Position numbers and translations under genes: made by a program. Of a stretch of 23,983 nucleotides of DNA, positions 1 to 7,024 are shown in pieces. Numbering within the stretch: the stretch's first letter is position 1; the number at the start of each line of letters is the position of its first letter. Source of the DNA: Ornithomonoglobus_A sp034090805 (GTDB lineage Bacteria; Bacillota; Clostridia; UBA1381). Under the pieces are notes generated by a model that searched no databases, was not told the DNA's origin, and saw only the letters and a list, made by a program, of their open reading frames with translations. The stretch spans positions 1 through 23,983 of the forward strand of contig JAXDRV010000137.1 of NCBI GenBank assembly GCA_034090805.1. Direction: 5' to 3'.

Positions 1-39
1 CGCATCTTGCCCTTTATCGGAGCTTGAAGTATCAACATA

Positions 40-185
40 CGTCGGCACTCCTCAAAAGAGCAATCTGCACTCACCGCCAAGAAGGGCGGACGCACGGAGT
101 GCGGCTTTTGCGAAGCAAAAGTGATGACAGGCTTCTTTTCCACGTTATGATTTGTGCCGACGCAAGGTGGCGGAATGGAGGATTA
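40..185 (+). repeat. Structured intergenic repeat ending in the GH4 ribosome binding site
   Basis: The outer arms CGTCGGCAC (40-48) and GTGCCGACG (154-162) are perfect inverted repeats. Nested inside are GCACTC (67-72)/GAGTGC (97-102), which encloses CCGCC (74-78)/GGCGG (85-89), and a perfect stem CTTTTGC (105-111)/GCAAAAG (115-121) with a GAA loop. The 3' end, TGGCGGAATGGAGGATTA (168-185), contains the Shine-Dalgarno of the GH4 gene. The same 18 bases occur on the minus strand at 9536-9553 immediately before greA, again beside a GC-rich hairpin. Two forward frames stay open across much of the segment but encode nothing I recognise. I infer a dispersed repeat or mobile palindromic element. 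The boundaries are approximate. Confidence 0.55.
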
Positions 186-187
186 TT

Positions 188-1501
188 ATGAAAAAAATTG
201 CATTTATAGGTGCGGGGAGTCTGTGGTTTACAAGCAGCTGTGTGCGTGATTTGCTCACTTTCCCGGCATTTAAAGAAACGGAATTTGCGCTTATGGATAT
301 AAACGCAGACAATCTCAGCAGAATAGAAAAGGTCATAAACACTACAATAAAGGAAATGGACTGCCCGAACTGTGTTGTCACCACAACAATGGACAGAGCG
401 GAGGCACTAAAGGGTGCGGACGGTGTTTTATGCACTGTTTTTAACGGTGATATTGACATATGGCAGTACGATATTACAATTCCGAAAAAGTACGGAATTG
501 ACACAAATGTCGGCGATACAAGAAGTGTTTCGGGTATTTTCAGAGCACTCAGAAATATACCGCTTATGCTTGAAATCTGCCGTGATATTGAAAAATACTG
601 CCCAAATGCGGTATTTTTAAATTACACAAACCCTATGTCCATGCTCTGCGGCGCAATGCAGAAGTACTCAAATGTTGAGGTTACGGGACTATGCCACAGT
701 GTTCAAGGTACTGTGAAAATGTTTTCCGAATGGCTGAATATTCCCTACGATGAAATTACATATCACTGCATGGGAGTAAATCATCAGGCGTTTTATACTG
801 TTCTCGAACATAACGGCAAGGATCTTTACCCGCAGCTTAAGGAGCTGCTTAAGGACCCTGAATTTTATAACAAGGAACAGGTTCGGAATGAAATGTGCCT
901 TAAGCTGGGGTATTATGTAACGGAATCGAGCGGTCATGCGTCCGAGTATAATCAGTGGTTCAGAAAAAGACCCGATCTGATAGAAAAATATTGTACCTCC
1001 GGCACGGGCTGGAATCCCGGTGAATATGCTTTTTCGCTGAATCTCAGAAAAGACAGAGCAAAAAATCCGGATAAGCTCTACAATGAGTGGTACGAACAGC
1101 CGTTTGATAAAAATAAGAGCGTTGAGTATGCCGCCGACATCTTCAATGCATGCATAGGCGACGGCAAGCCGTTTGTATTTAACGGAAATGTCATAAACAA
1201 CGGCTCAATCCCCAATCTCCCGAACGATGCCTGCGTGGAGGTACCGGTTGTTGCAGACAGAATGGGATTTAAAACCACTATTGCCGGACCGCTCCCGGAT
1301 CATCTTGCAATACTTGTAAACACCACAGCAAGAATTGAAAATCTTGTTATAGAGGCGGCAATGAAAAAGAGCAAGGATATGGTATATCAAGCGGTTTATA
1401 TGGATCCTTTGTCATCGGCAGTTTGCTCTCTTGATGAAATCAAGAATATGTGCGATGAACTGTTTGAAATAAACAAAGATTTTCTCGGCGATTATAAATA
1501 A
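188..1501 (+). CDS. GH4 family NAD-dependent glycosidase (alpha-galactosidase/alpha-glucosidase type)
   Basis: A 437-residue protein that resembles MelA/AglA-type family 4 glycosidases. These hydrolyse glycosides by an NAD+ and divalent-metal dependent redox/elimination mechanism in the cytoplasm. The N-terminal IGAGSLWF (residues 7-14) is the dinucleotide-binding loop of a Rossmann fold. NYTNP (145-149), the metal-ligand pair Cys169-His170 in GLCHSVQGT, and GVNHQAFY with His199 are the usual GH4 landmarks. The length is normal for the family. An in-frame ATG at 188 follows GGAGGATTATT with good spacing. The upstream extension from 152 would translate the repeat and is rejected. The exact sugar specificity cannot be read from the sequence; the CHSV motif favours alpha-glycosides rather than 6-phospho-beta-glucosides. 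There is no neighbouring transporter in the window. Confidence 0.9.
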   Translation: MKKIAFIGAGSLWFTSSCVRDLLTFPAFKETEFALMDINADNLSRIEKVINTTIKEMDCPNCVVTTTMDRAEALKGADGVLCTVFNGDIDIWQYDITIPKKYGIDTNVGDTRSVSGIFRALRNIPLMLEICRDIEKYCPNAVFLNYTNPMSMLCGAMQKYSNVEVTGLCHSVQGTVKMFSEWLNIPYDEITYHCMGVNHQAFYTVLEHNGKDLYPQLKELLKDPEFYNKEQVRNEMCLKLGYYVTESSGHASEYNQWFRKRPDLIEKYCTSGTGWNPGEYAFSLNLRKDRAKNPDKLYNEWYEQPFDKNKSVEYAADIFNACIGDGKPFVFNGNVINNGSIPNLPNDACVEVPVVADRMGFKTTIAGPLPDHLAILVNTTARIENLVIEAAMKKSKDMVYQAVYMDPLSSAVCSLDEIKNMCDELFEINKDFLGDYK

Positions 1502-1507
1502 TTCGGT

Positions 1508-1550
1508 ATCGGTTTTGCCCGCAACGTTAAAAAGTGCGGACAAAACCGAT
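1508..1550 (+). terminator. Hairpin downstream of the GH4 gene
   Basis: A 16-bp stem with one mismatch (1508-1523 with 1535-1550) around an 11-nt loop starts 7 nt after the GH4 stop codon. The stem is strong, but the following GAATTTTCC is a poor U-tract, so termination may be partial. Confidence 0.6.
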
Positions 1551-1581
1551 GAATTTTCCGCTCTCAACTGCATTAAAAGGC

Positions 1582-1610
1582 TTGCCAAATGCTTTAGTTT
1601 ATGTTAAAAT
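1582..1610 (+). promoter_or_regulatory. Promoter of the small winged-helix gene
   Basis: TTGCCA (1582-1587), a 17-nt spacer and TAAAAT (1605-1610), with a TGn extended -10 at 1602-1604. Transcription should start near 1617, about 20 nt before the ATG. Confidence 0.65.
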
Positions 1611-1637
1611 AAAGGCATAGCTACGGAGGGACGGAAA

Positions 1638-1997
1638 ATGATGAATATTAATACCGTGCTGAGCGCAGAACAAACTGCGGTAATGCGTGCCGTGTGGTGT
1701 GTATGCGGCTGGGCGACAGTTGATGAAATTGAGGCAAACATAGACCGAGACGGATTTACACGTAACAAGATATACAAAATACTGCGTGAGCTTGCGGAGC
1801 TTGATTTTGTTGTGGTTAAGAAGTGTAACGGACGCAATTATTATGCACGCCGAATAAATCCAAAGCAGTATTATCGGGATTACTGCGAGAATCCAAAGGA
1901 GTTTCTGCAAAATGAGCAAATCAGCGTCAGCGGAGTTGAACGACTCCGAAGGCTGAGCAGGCTGCAAACGGACATCAATAAATTAAAGCGCAGGTGA
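1638..1997 (+). CDS. Small winged-helix DNA-binding protein, BlaI/MarR-like
   Basis: A 119-residue protein whose first 75 residues read as a winged helix: an N-terminal helix (LSAEQTAVMRAVW), a helix-turn-helix (WATVDEIEANI...RNKIYKILRELAEL) and a wing (VVVKKCNGRNYYARRINP). The arrangement resembles BlaI/MecI repressors, but the C-terminal dimerisation part is short and basic (RLRRLSRLQTDINKLKRR). GGAGGGACGGAAA precedes tandem ATG codons at 1638 and 1641, and a promoter lies at 1582-1610. No blaR-like sensor is adjacent, so a beta-lactam role is not supported. It probably acts as a small transcription regulator of unknown target. It converges on the DUF4130 gene with about 30 nt between them and no clear terminator. 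Confidence 0.65.
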   Translation: MMNINTVLSAEQTAVMRAVWCVCGWATVDEIEANIDRDGFTRNKIYKILRELAELDFVVVKKCNGRNYYARRINPKQYYRDYCENPKEFLQNEQISVSGVERLRRLSRLQTDINKLKRR

Positions 1998-2027
1998 ATC
2001 CGGCGGCACATAAAGAGCAGCACGGCA

Positions 2028-2780
2028 TCAATTGAATTCCGTCATGCAGCGCCAATACCTTTTTGGCAGCATACCCATGCGGCATTTTTCGTTATGCCGC
2101 TCTTTTATTTCTATTGTATTGTAAAAATCCTTCCACATATCGCTGAAGCGTTCCTCATCATCTGCGTACTGCAATTCCGGTACGGAGAAAAATTCTTTTA
2201 TTTCGGCGGTTTTTCCGTTGTACACTATGCACTCCTTGTGAGTGAGGTCGCATATGACGAACGGAAGTGTGGAAAATCTGCTGCAAAAATGATTTAGTAT
2301 CAGCGGCAGAACACGTCCTTTCGGCTCTATTTCGCTGAAAAACACGCCGTTTTTCAGCTTTTTAAATCGAACAAATCCCTTGTACAGATGAGCTTCACCC
2401 GATGTTCGCTTTGCAGTATCGATAAGACGAAATACTCTGTCCGAGGTCATGCGGTCAATGACCGATGCTCCGTATTTGTATCCCTCAATCAAAAAATCAA
2501 ATATCATCATCTCTTTTTCGTCCGAATCCGAAAGAAATGTGCAGTATATATGGTAAAGTGCGGCGGACGAGATTTTATTGATTACGGAATTTATAACACG
2601 CTCTGCCTTTGAATTGTCCGTCACAGAATAAAAATATTCACAGAAAAGCTCCGTCTGCATATTTTCGTCTGTGCGTATGTCAAAGGGGTATTCGTGATTG
2701 TAATAGCAGTCGAAAATCGCACTCATCAGACCGTAAAAGCTGCCGTCATAAATGTAAATTATATCTCTCCCGTTAAGCAT
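2028..2780 (-). CDS. DUF4130-type putative DNA metabolism protein, partner of a radical SAM enzyme
   Basis: A 250-residue protein that matches by pattern the TIGR03915 family ('probable DNA metabolism protein'), which is found next to TIGR03916 radical SAM proteins. It opens with IYIYDGSFYGLMSAIFDCYY, the typical N-terminus of that family, and closes with LPKRYWRCMTEF, the conserved C-terminal end. The mechanism is unknown; related DUF4130 domains are fused to uracil-DNA-glycosylase-like domains in proteobacteria, which is why a DNA repair role is suspected. The ATG at 2780 lies inside the upstream radical SAM gene (22-nt overlap) and has its own strong AGGAGG ten nt upstream, so the two genes are translationally coupled or at least co-transcribed. 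Confidence 0.8.
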   Translation of the reverse strand: MLNGRDIIYIYDGSFYGLMSAIFDCYYNHEYPFDIRTDENMQTELFCEYFYSVTDNSKAERVINSVINKISSAALYHIYCTFLSDSDEKEMMIFDFLIEGYKYGASVIDRMTSDRVFRLIDTAKRTSGEAHLYKGFVRFKKLKNGVFFSEIEPKGRVLPLILNHFCSRFSTLPFVICDLTHKECIVYNGKTAEIKEFFSVPELQYADDEERFSDMWKDFYNTIEIKERHNEKCRMGMLPKRYWRCMTEFN

Positions 2781-4039
2781 TTTATTCTGTCCTCCTGTGT
2801 TATTTCACCGTCAAAAAAGCTCATTTGTCCATATACCGAGTTGCTGTCCGCAAGCAGCATCGGAGTTATCAGCTCCTGACGCAGCCAAAGATTGTCGTAT
2901 GTTTTCCCGCTTACCGTAACAAAATATTTTGCACGCTTCATTGATATTCTCATTTTCTTTAAATCCTCAAAGGAAAGCCGTGTATATCTGCGTGCCTTGA
3001 CGATTTTCAGCGCACTGCGAACACCGATACCCGGCACACGCAGTATCATTTCATACGGAGCGGTGTTTATATCGATAGGGAACAGCTCTCTATGCTCAAG
3101 CGCCCACTGGCATTTGGGGTCGATAAGGTTATTGAAATTAGGATTGCTGTCGCTCAAAAGCTCCTCGGCGGTAAAGCCGTAAAACCTCATCAGCCAGTCC
3201 GCCTGATAAAGCCTGTGCTCTCTGAGCAGAGGGGGCGCAGTAACCGGCAGCAGCGGATTTGTTCCGACAGGTACGTATGCCGAATAAAACACACGCTTCA
3301 TATTCATTTTTCTGTAAAGTCCCTGGGAAAGTGATATAATGGCCTTATCACTTTCTCCGGTTGCGCCTATGATCATTTGTGTGCTTTGCCCTGACGGTGC
3401 GAATTTCGGAGCGTGCTTATAAACCGTCATGTCGTGCGATGAAACGGCTATACCCTCCTTTATGCGGCGCATAGGCTCAAGAATATTATCCTTCGTTTTC
3501 TGCGGAGCCAAGAGCTTAAGCGACTGCTGCGACGGCAGTTCGATATTGACGCTCATTCTGTCAACCAGCAGCCCGAGTCTTGTGACAAGCTCATGTGATG
3601 CACCGGGGATCGCCTTTGAGTGGATATACCCGTTAAAACGATATTCACGGCGCAAAATTTCTATCGTGCGGATAATCAGCTCCATGGTATAATCGGGATT
3701 TTTTATGACAGCACTGCTCAGAAACAGACCCTCTATATAATTTCTCTTGTAAAATTCTATCGTTAAATCGGCTGCCTCGCGTGGAGTAAATGTGGCGCGC
3801 GGGACATCGTTTGAACAACGGTTTACGCAGTATTGGCAGTCATAAACACAGCAGTTTGAAAGCAGTATTTTCAAAAGAGATATACACCTTCCGTCAGCAC
3901 TGAATGAATGGCAGATTCCCTCCTCAGCGGCATTTCCTATGCCGTTGTTCATATTTTTGCGCTTTGAGCCGGAGGACGAGCAAGAGGCATCATACTTTGC
4001 TGCGTCCGAAAGTATATGTAATTTTTCTTTTACTGTCAT
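2759..4039 (-). CDS. Putative DNA modification/repair radical SAM protein (TIGR03916-like)
   Basis: A 426-residue cytosolic enzyme. The [4Fe-4S]/SAM motif Cys64-VYD-Cys68-QY-Cys71 is intact, and further conserved cysteines flank it. The C-terminal part carries a helix-hairpin-helix motif (VPGIGVRSALKIVKARR, starting near residue 335) of the kind used to bind DNA. Close to the C-terminus, QMSFF (405-409) resembles a bacterial sliding-clamp binding motif (QL[S/D]LF type); that reading is my inference. I chose the ATG at 4039 because GGGAGGG lies just upstream and family proteins begin near this point; the longer frame to 4111 would run through the promoter. The reaction is unknown. It forms an operon with the DUF4130 gene, with its own perfect promoter and a LexA-like dyad. 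Confidence 0.87.
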   Translation of the reverse strand: MTVKEKLHILSDAAKYDASCSSSGSKRKNMNNGIGNAAEEGICHSFSADGRCISLLKILLSNCCVYDCQYCVNRCSNDVPRATFTPREAADLTIEFYKRNYIEGLFLSSAVIKNPDYTMELIIRTIEILRREYRFNGYIHSKAIPGASHELVTRLGLLVDRMSVNIELPSQQSLKLLAPQKTKDNILEPMRRIKEGIAVSSHDMTVYKHAPKFAPSGQSTQMIIGATGESDKAIISLSQGLYRKMNMKRVFYSAYVPVGTNPLLPVTAPPLLREHRLYQADWLMRFYGFTAEELLSDSNPNFNNLIDPKCQWALEHRELFPIDINTAPYEMILRVPGIGVRSALKIVKARRYTRLSFEDLKKMRISMKRAKYFVTVSGKTYDNLWLRQELITPMLLADSNSVYGQMSFFDGEITQEDRIKCLTGEI

Positions 4040-4082
4040 AATAATTATCCCTCCCAATACCGAAAATATGTTTGTTACACTG

Positions 4083-4111
4083 ATTATAACATACAAACAT
4101 TTGTTTGTCAA
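4083..4111 (-). promoter_or_regulatory. Consensus promoter of the radical SAM/DUF4130 operon
   Basis: Reading the minus strand, TTGACA (4111-4106), a 17-nt spacer and TATAAT (4088-4083) are perfect sigma-A boxes. A transcript would start near 4076, about 37 nt before the ATG. Confidence 0.85.
4093..4108. promoter_or_regulatory. LexA-like operator dyad in the promoter spacer
   Basis: ACAAACATTTGTTTGT is a perfect 7-bp inverted repeat with a 2-bp centre. It fills most of the -35/-10 spacer and overlaps the -35 box. Its core, CAAAC-N4-GTTTG, differs by one base per half site from the Gram-positive LexA box CGAAC-N4-GTTCG. A repressor bound here would block RNA polymerase. Assigning LexA is inference from the motif plus the repair-type genes it controls. 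Confidence 0.5.
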
Positions 4112-4153
4112 TATATTTTTGAGGTTTTTTGTTAAATTTGTAATAAGCGCATC

Positions 4154-4190
4154 AAAAATCCTCCGACGTTTTTGAGATCGGAGGATTTTT
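4154..4190 (-). terminator. Terminator of the GH39-like gene
   Basis: A 13-bp perfect stem (4154-4166 with 4178-4190), rich in CCTCCGA/TCGGAGG and ending in a run of T on either strand, sits 15 nt past the stop of the minus-strand glycosidase. It separates that gene from the radical SAM operon promoter. Confidence 0.85.
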
Positions 4191-4204
4191 TGTGGAAAAA
4201 GATA

Positions 4205-5611
4205 TTATATCATAAAGCTGCCGAAGGTAAGAATGAGCGGTGTGTCCTTGATTGGAAGTTCGTTTATTAGGTATACACCGTTACCCTTATCTTCAATCAT
4301 GTCAGAGGGGATTTCATAAACCGAGCCGTCCATAATATCAATAAGCTTTATATCCTTGTATTCCGTGTAAAATTCGATTGTTACGGAGGAGTTATAGCTT
4401 GTTGTCATTATATTTGACGGATACCAATATACAAACGCCTTTCCGCCGTTTCTTTCAAACGAACCGGAGGTTATTTCATATCTGTGAGGCTGATTTTCAT
4501 ACTGCGCTCCGGCATAGTTGGAATGGATAAAAATAGGCAGGGTGCATACCTTAATATCCTCAGCAAAAAGAGAGCATATATTTTGCAGTGCGTAATACGA
4601 AGGTTTTTTGTAATATTCGCCTGTGGATCTGCCGTTTTCGTCAAAATCCGCACCGAGAATGCCGAAATAGCCGTAATCGAGATATGACGCTTTGTTATTG
4701 ACATCGCCGTTTAATGCCTCAATCATATCCATACATGAAAAATATGAAGTGAAATGCACATTTGTCATCAAATCGGCAAGCGTGTGGCGGGCAAGCTGCT
4801 TTGCTTGTATTTCCTCTGTCCATGCGCCGTCCCACAATGCGCCGTGACCTCCTCGTCTGGACTGTGTGCCGCTTTCGCCTTGAATAAGCTCAATATTCGG
4901 ATTATATATTTTTGCAAGCGCTCTGAAGCTTTCGACCTTTTCAAAAACATTCCTCTCGTCATGGGTGTATTCGTGGAATGATATAAAATCCAGATATTCT
5001 GCCATTCCCGTTTTAAGAGCCGTATTTAAAAAGTCAAGCTTTCTCAGGCATAAAACTCCGCCGATGATCTTTGCGTTCGGGTTTGCTTCTTTTATGGCTT
5101 TTGCGGTGGATAAGGTGAATTTTCCAAGCTCCTCGGCATTTGCACCGTGTTTCCAGCACCAGTCGCCGTCCGGCTCGTTCCAAATTTCAAAGTAATTTAC
5201 TTTTCCCTTGAAGCGTACCACGACAGCCTTGACATAATTAATCCATGCCTGCTTTTCTTCCTCTGTGAATATCGGGGGACAGCCTACTGCACCGAATACA
5301 TTTTCGGCTGCTGCGGTGTAAAGGCGATTACCGTAGCAAAGGCAGATCCACGGCTCGATACCGCGCTTTATGAAATTATCAACTATTGAGTCAAGCCATT
5401 CAAAATCATATACACCCTTTTCTTTTTCGGTTCTCTGCCATCCGGATTGCAGTCTGACCTTTTTAACGCCGCATTCGGCAACCTTGTCGTATGCCTTTTC
5501 CGGGTCAAAAACATCTCTGTCAAGCTTTTCAAAGCCGAGACTGATTTTTGAATACTTTATATCACTTGATTTTTTCGGTGTGATAGTACCGATTTTTTTT
5601 AACAGTTCCAT
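4205..5611 (-). CDS. Clan GH-A glycoside hydrolase, GH39-like
   Basis: A 468-residue cytosolic protein with no signal peptide. It shows the (beta/alpha)8 barrel features of clan GH-A retaining glycosidases: WNEP at 144-147 supplies the acid/base Glu146, and QGESG at 244-248 supplies the likely nucleophile Glu246, on strands 4 and 7. SWQ/W-type aromatic residues (GW at 57-58) and the C-terminal beta-rich section (about 370-468) fit GH39 beta-xylosidase/alpha-iduronidase-like enzymes, but GH5- or GH42-like assignment cannot be excluded. Specificity is unknown. The ATG at 5611 follows GAGG with 8 nt spacing. A LacI/cre-like operator lies about 75 nt upstream, which suggests sugar-responsive control; a terminator follows the gene, so it is probably monocistronic. 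Confidence 0.8.
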   Translation of the reverse strand: MELLKKIGTITPKKSSDIKYSKISLGFEKLDRDVFDPEKAYDKVAECGVKKVRLQSGWQRTEKEKGVYDFEWLDSIVDNFIKRGIEPWICLCYGNRLYTAAAENVFGAVGCPPIFTEEEKQAWINYVKAVVVRFKGKVNYFEIWNEPDGDWCWKHGANAEELGKFTLSTAKAIKEANPNAKIIGGVLCLRKLDFLNTALKTGMAEYLDFISFHEYTHDERNVFEKVESFRALAKIYNPNIELIQGESGTQSRRGGHGALWDGAWTEEIQAKQLARHTLADLMTNVHFTSYFSCMDMIEALNGDVNNKASYLDYGYFGILGADFDENGRSTGEYYKKPSYYALQNICSLFAEDIKVCTLPIFIHSNYAGAQYENQPHRYEITSGSFERNGGKAFVYWYPSNIMTTSYNSSVTIEFYTEYKDIKLIDIMDGSVYEIPSDMIEDKGNGVYLINELPIKDTPLILTFGSFMI

Positions 5612-5879
5612 TTGATATACCTCATTTCATTTTGTTAAGTCAGACAGGCGGCTGTAAAATACATAAGGTGACAACATACATTTTGCAACCGCTTGTGTTG
5701 AATCAAATTATATTATATATTTTAATTAAAGTATATAATTATCTTATTGTTTTTATTAGAAATCTTATCGTATTTTGCGGTTGTGTCTTTAAATAAGTTT
5801 TGGGAATTTTTTATGAAAGAATAATATATCCAAAAGTCGTAAAAATATATTCAGAAAGCAAATCAAGGAGTGATGGAAA
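5612..5879. other. Divergent intergenic region, GH39-like gene / LonB-like gene
   Basis: This is a 268-nt AT-rich region between two divergent genes. Besides the operator at 5684-5697 it holds TATAAT-like hexamers around 5707-5717 on the minus strand. I found no convincing -35 box for either direction, so promoter positions remain open. Confidence 0.5.
5684..5697. promoter_or_regulatory. LacI/GalR-family or cre-like operator upstream of the GH39-like gene
   Basis: TGCAACCGCTTGTG matches the catabolite-responsive element pattern TGNAANCGNWNNCA in all but the last two positions and contains the LacI-family core CAANCGNTTG. It lies between an AT-rich promoter region (TATAAT on the minus strand at 5712-5707) and the gene, which is a typical repressor position. 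It could bind CcpA or a dedicated LacI-type regulator. Confidence 0.45.
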
Positions 5880-6941
5880 ATGACGGGAGCGGCAGCTGTA
5901 ATTCAGTTGTTTTTTACAATAATAATCGGAATGTATTTTTTTACACATTTGCGTGCGGAAAGCGGCGGAAGAAAAACGGCAACGGAGGATAACAAGCGTG
6001 AGGCGGAAAGACTTAACAAACTGCGCCATATTTCTCTGACAGAGCCGCTGACAGAGGCGGCAAGACCGACTGAAATGGACGGAATCGTAGGTCAGGAGGA
6101 GGGCATACGTGCGCTCAAGGCGGCGCTTTGCGGCGAAAACCCTCAGCACGTGATAATTTACGGACCGCCGGGAGTGGGTAAAACGGCAGCGGCAAGGCTT
6201 GCGCTTGAGGTAGCGAAAAAAAGTCCCGGAACGCCGTTTAAAAAGGACGCAAAATTCATTGAGGCGAATGCAACGATCATGCGCTACGATGAGCGCAGCA
6301 TAGCAGATCCGCTTATAGGCTCGGTGCATGATCCGATATATCAGGGAGCGGGAGCATACGGCGATGAGGGTATACCGCAGCCGAAGGAGGGAGCGGTGTC
6401 AAAGGCGCATGGGGGAGTGCTGTTTATAGATGAGATAGGCGAGCTGCCGTCGATGCAGATGAACAGGCTGCTAAAGGTGCTTGAGGACAGGTGCGTCTAT
6501 TTTGAAAGTGCGTATTATTCCGAAAGCAGCAAAAAAATTCCCACGTATATTCATGATATATTTCAAAACGGAATGCCGGCGGATTTCAGACTTGTGGGCG
6601 CAACAACAAGACAGCCGTCCGATATACCTGAGGCGATACGTTCAAGGTGCGTTGAGGTGTACTTTGCGCCGCTGGAAAGACAGTCGATAATACAAATCAT
6701 CAACGGAGCAGCAGAAAGAATACACCTTCCTCTTGAGGAGGGAACGGCGGAATATATTGCCGACTATGCCTCAAACGGACGTGACAGCGTAAAAATTTTG
6801 CAGACGATAGCCAATATTGTCAAGCTTGACGGAAGATATTCCGCTGCACTGTCGGACGCTCAATGGGTGATAAAGGCGGGAAGATACCGTAAAAACGAAG
6901 GAAAGATAATCGATATTTCATTTGTAAAAAGCAGCAGATAA
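5880..6941 (+). CDS. LonB-type AAA+ ATPase lacking the Lon protease domain
   Basis: A 353-residue protein closely resembling the ATPase half of sporulation protease LonB. A hydrophobic N-terminal helix (about 6-24) should anchor it in the membrane. Walker A GPPGVGKT (95-102), the LonB-specific stretch around DPLIGSVHDPIYQGAG (143-158), Walker B LFIDEIGE (181-188), the sensor GATTR (240-244) and the arginine-finger region RSRC (254-257) are all present, so ATP hydrolysis looks intact. The roughly 200-residue C-terminal Ser-Lys protease domain of LonB is absent: the protein ends about 100 residues after the arginine finger, and only a terminator follows before the next gene on the other strand. 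AAGGAG precedes the ATG by 9 nt. It may act as an unfoldase or chaperone, or work with a separate peptidase; the function is not established. Confidence 0.85.
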   Translation: MTGAAAVIQLFFTIIIGMYFFTHLRAESGGRKTATEDNKREAERLNKLRHISLTEPLTEAARPTEMDGIVGQEEGIRALKAALCGENPQHVIIYGPPGVGKTAAARLALEVAKKSPGTPFKKDAKFIEANATIMRYDERSIADPLIGSVHDPIYQGAGAYGDEGIPQPKEGAVSKAHGGVLFIDEIGELPSMQMNRLLKVLEDRCVYFESAYYSESSKKIPTYIHDIFQNGMPADFRLVGATTRQPSDIPEAIRSRCVEVYFAPLERQSIIQIINGAAERIHLPLEEGTAEYIADYASNGRDSVKILQTIANIVKLDGRYSAALSDAQWVIKAGRYRKNEGKIIDISFVKSSR

Positions 6942-6957
6942 AACAGTTTTCCGAAAA

Positions 6958-7014
6958 ACACAAAAAACTCTTGAATTTGACCGGTAAAAGGTCTGATTTC
7001 AAGAGTTTTTGTGT
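6958..7014. terminator. Bidirectional terminator between the LonB-like gene and trpB2
   Basis: A long hairpin joins the ACACAAAAA-CTCTTGAA arm (from 6958) to TTCAAGAGTTTTTGTGT (6998-7014), with an inner GACC/GGTC stem. T-rich runs on both strands suit the two convergent genes. Confidence 0.8.
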
Positions 7015-7024
7015 CATAATTCCG

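Noticed and set aside
152..187. N-terminal extension of the GH4 gene (MCRRKVAEWRII)
   Set aside because: It translates the repeat cassette and its Shine-Dalgarno; the ATG at 188 has ideal spacing and begins the Rossmann fold at the normal place.
1599..1967. 122-codon minus-strand frame opposite the BlaI-like gene
   Set aside because: The plus-strand frame has the promoter, ribosome binding site and winged-helix pattern; the minus frame has none.
1990..2012. Further copy of the greA-side repeat, from the shared CCGGCGGCACAT
   Set aside because: Only about 12 bases match, there is no hairpin or ribosome-binding cassette, and no gene starts after it; chance similarity is possible.
5811..6329. 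172-codon open frame on the minus strand
   Set aside because: It is antisense to the LonB-like AAA+ gene with intact motifs, low-complexity Arg/Cys-rich, and has no ribosome binding site.
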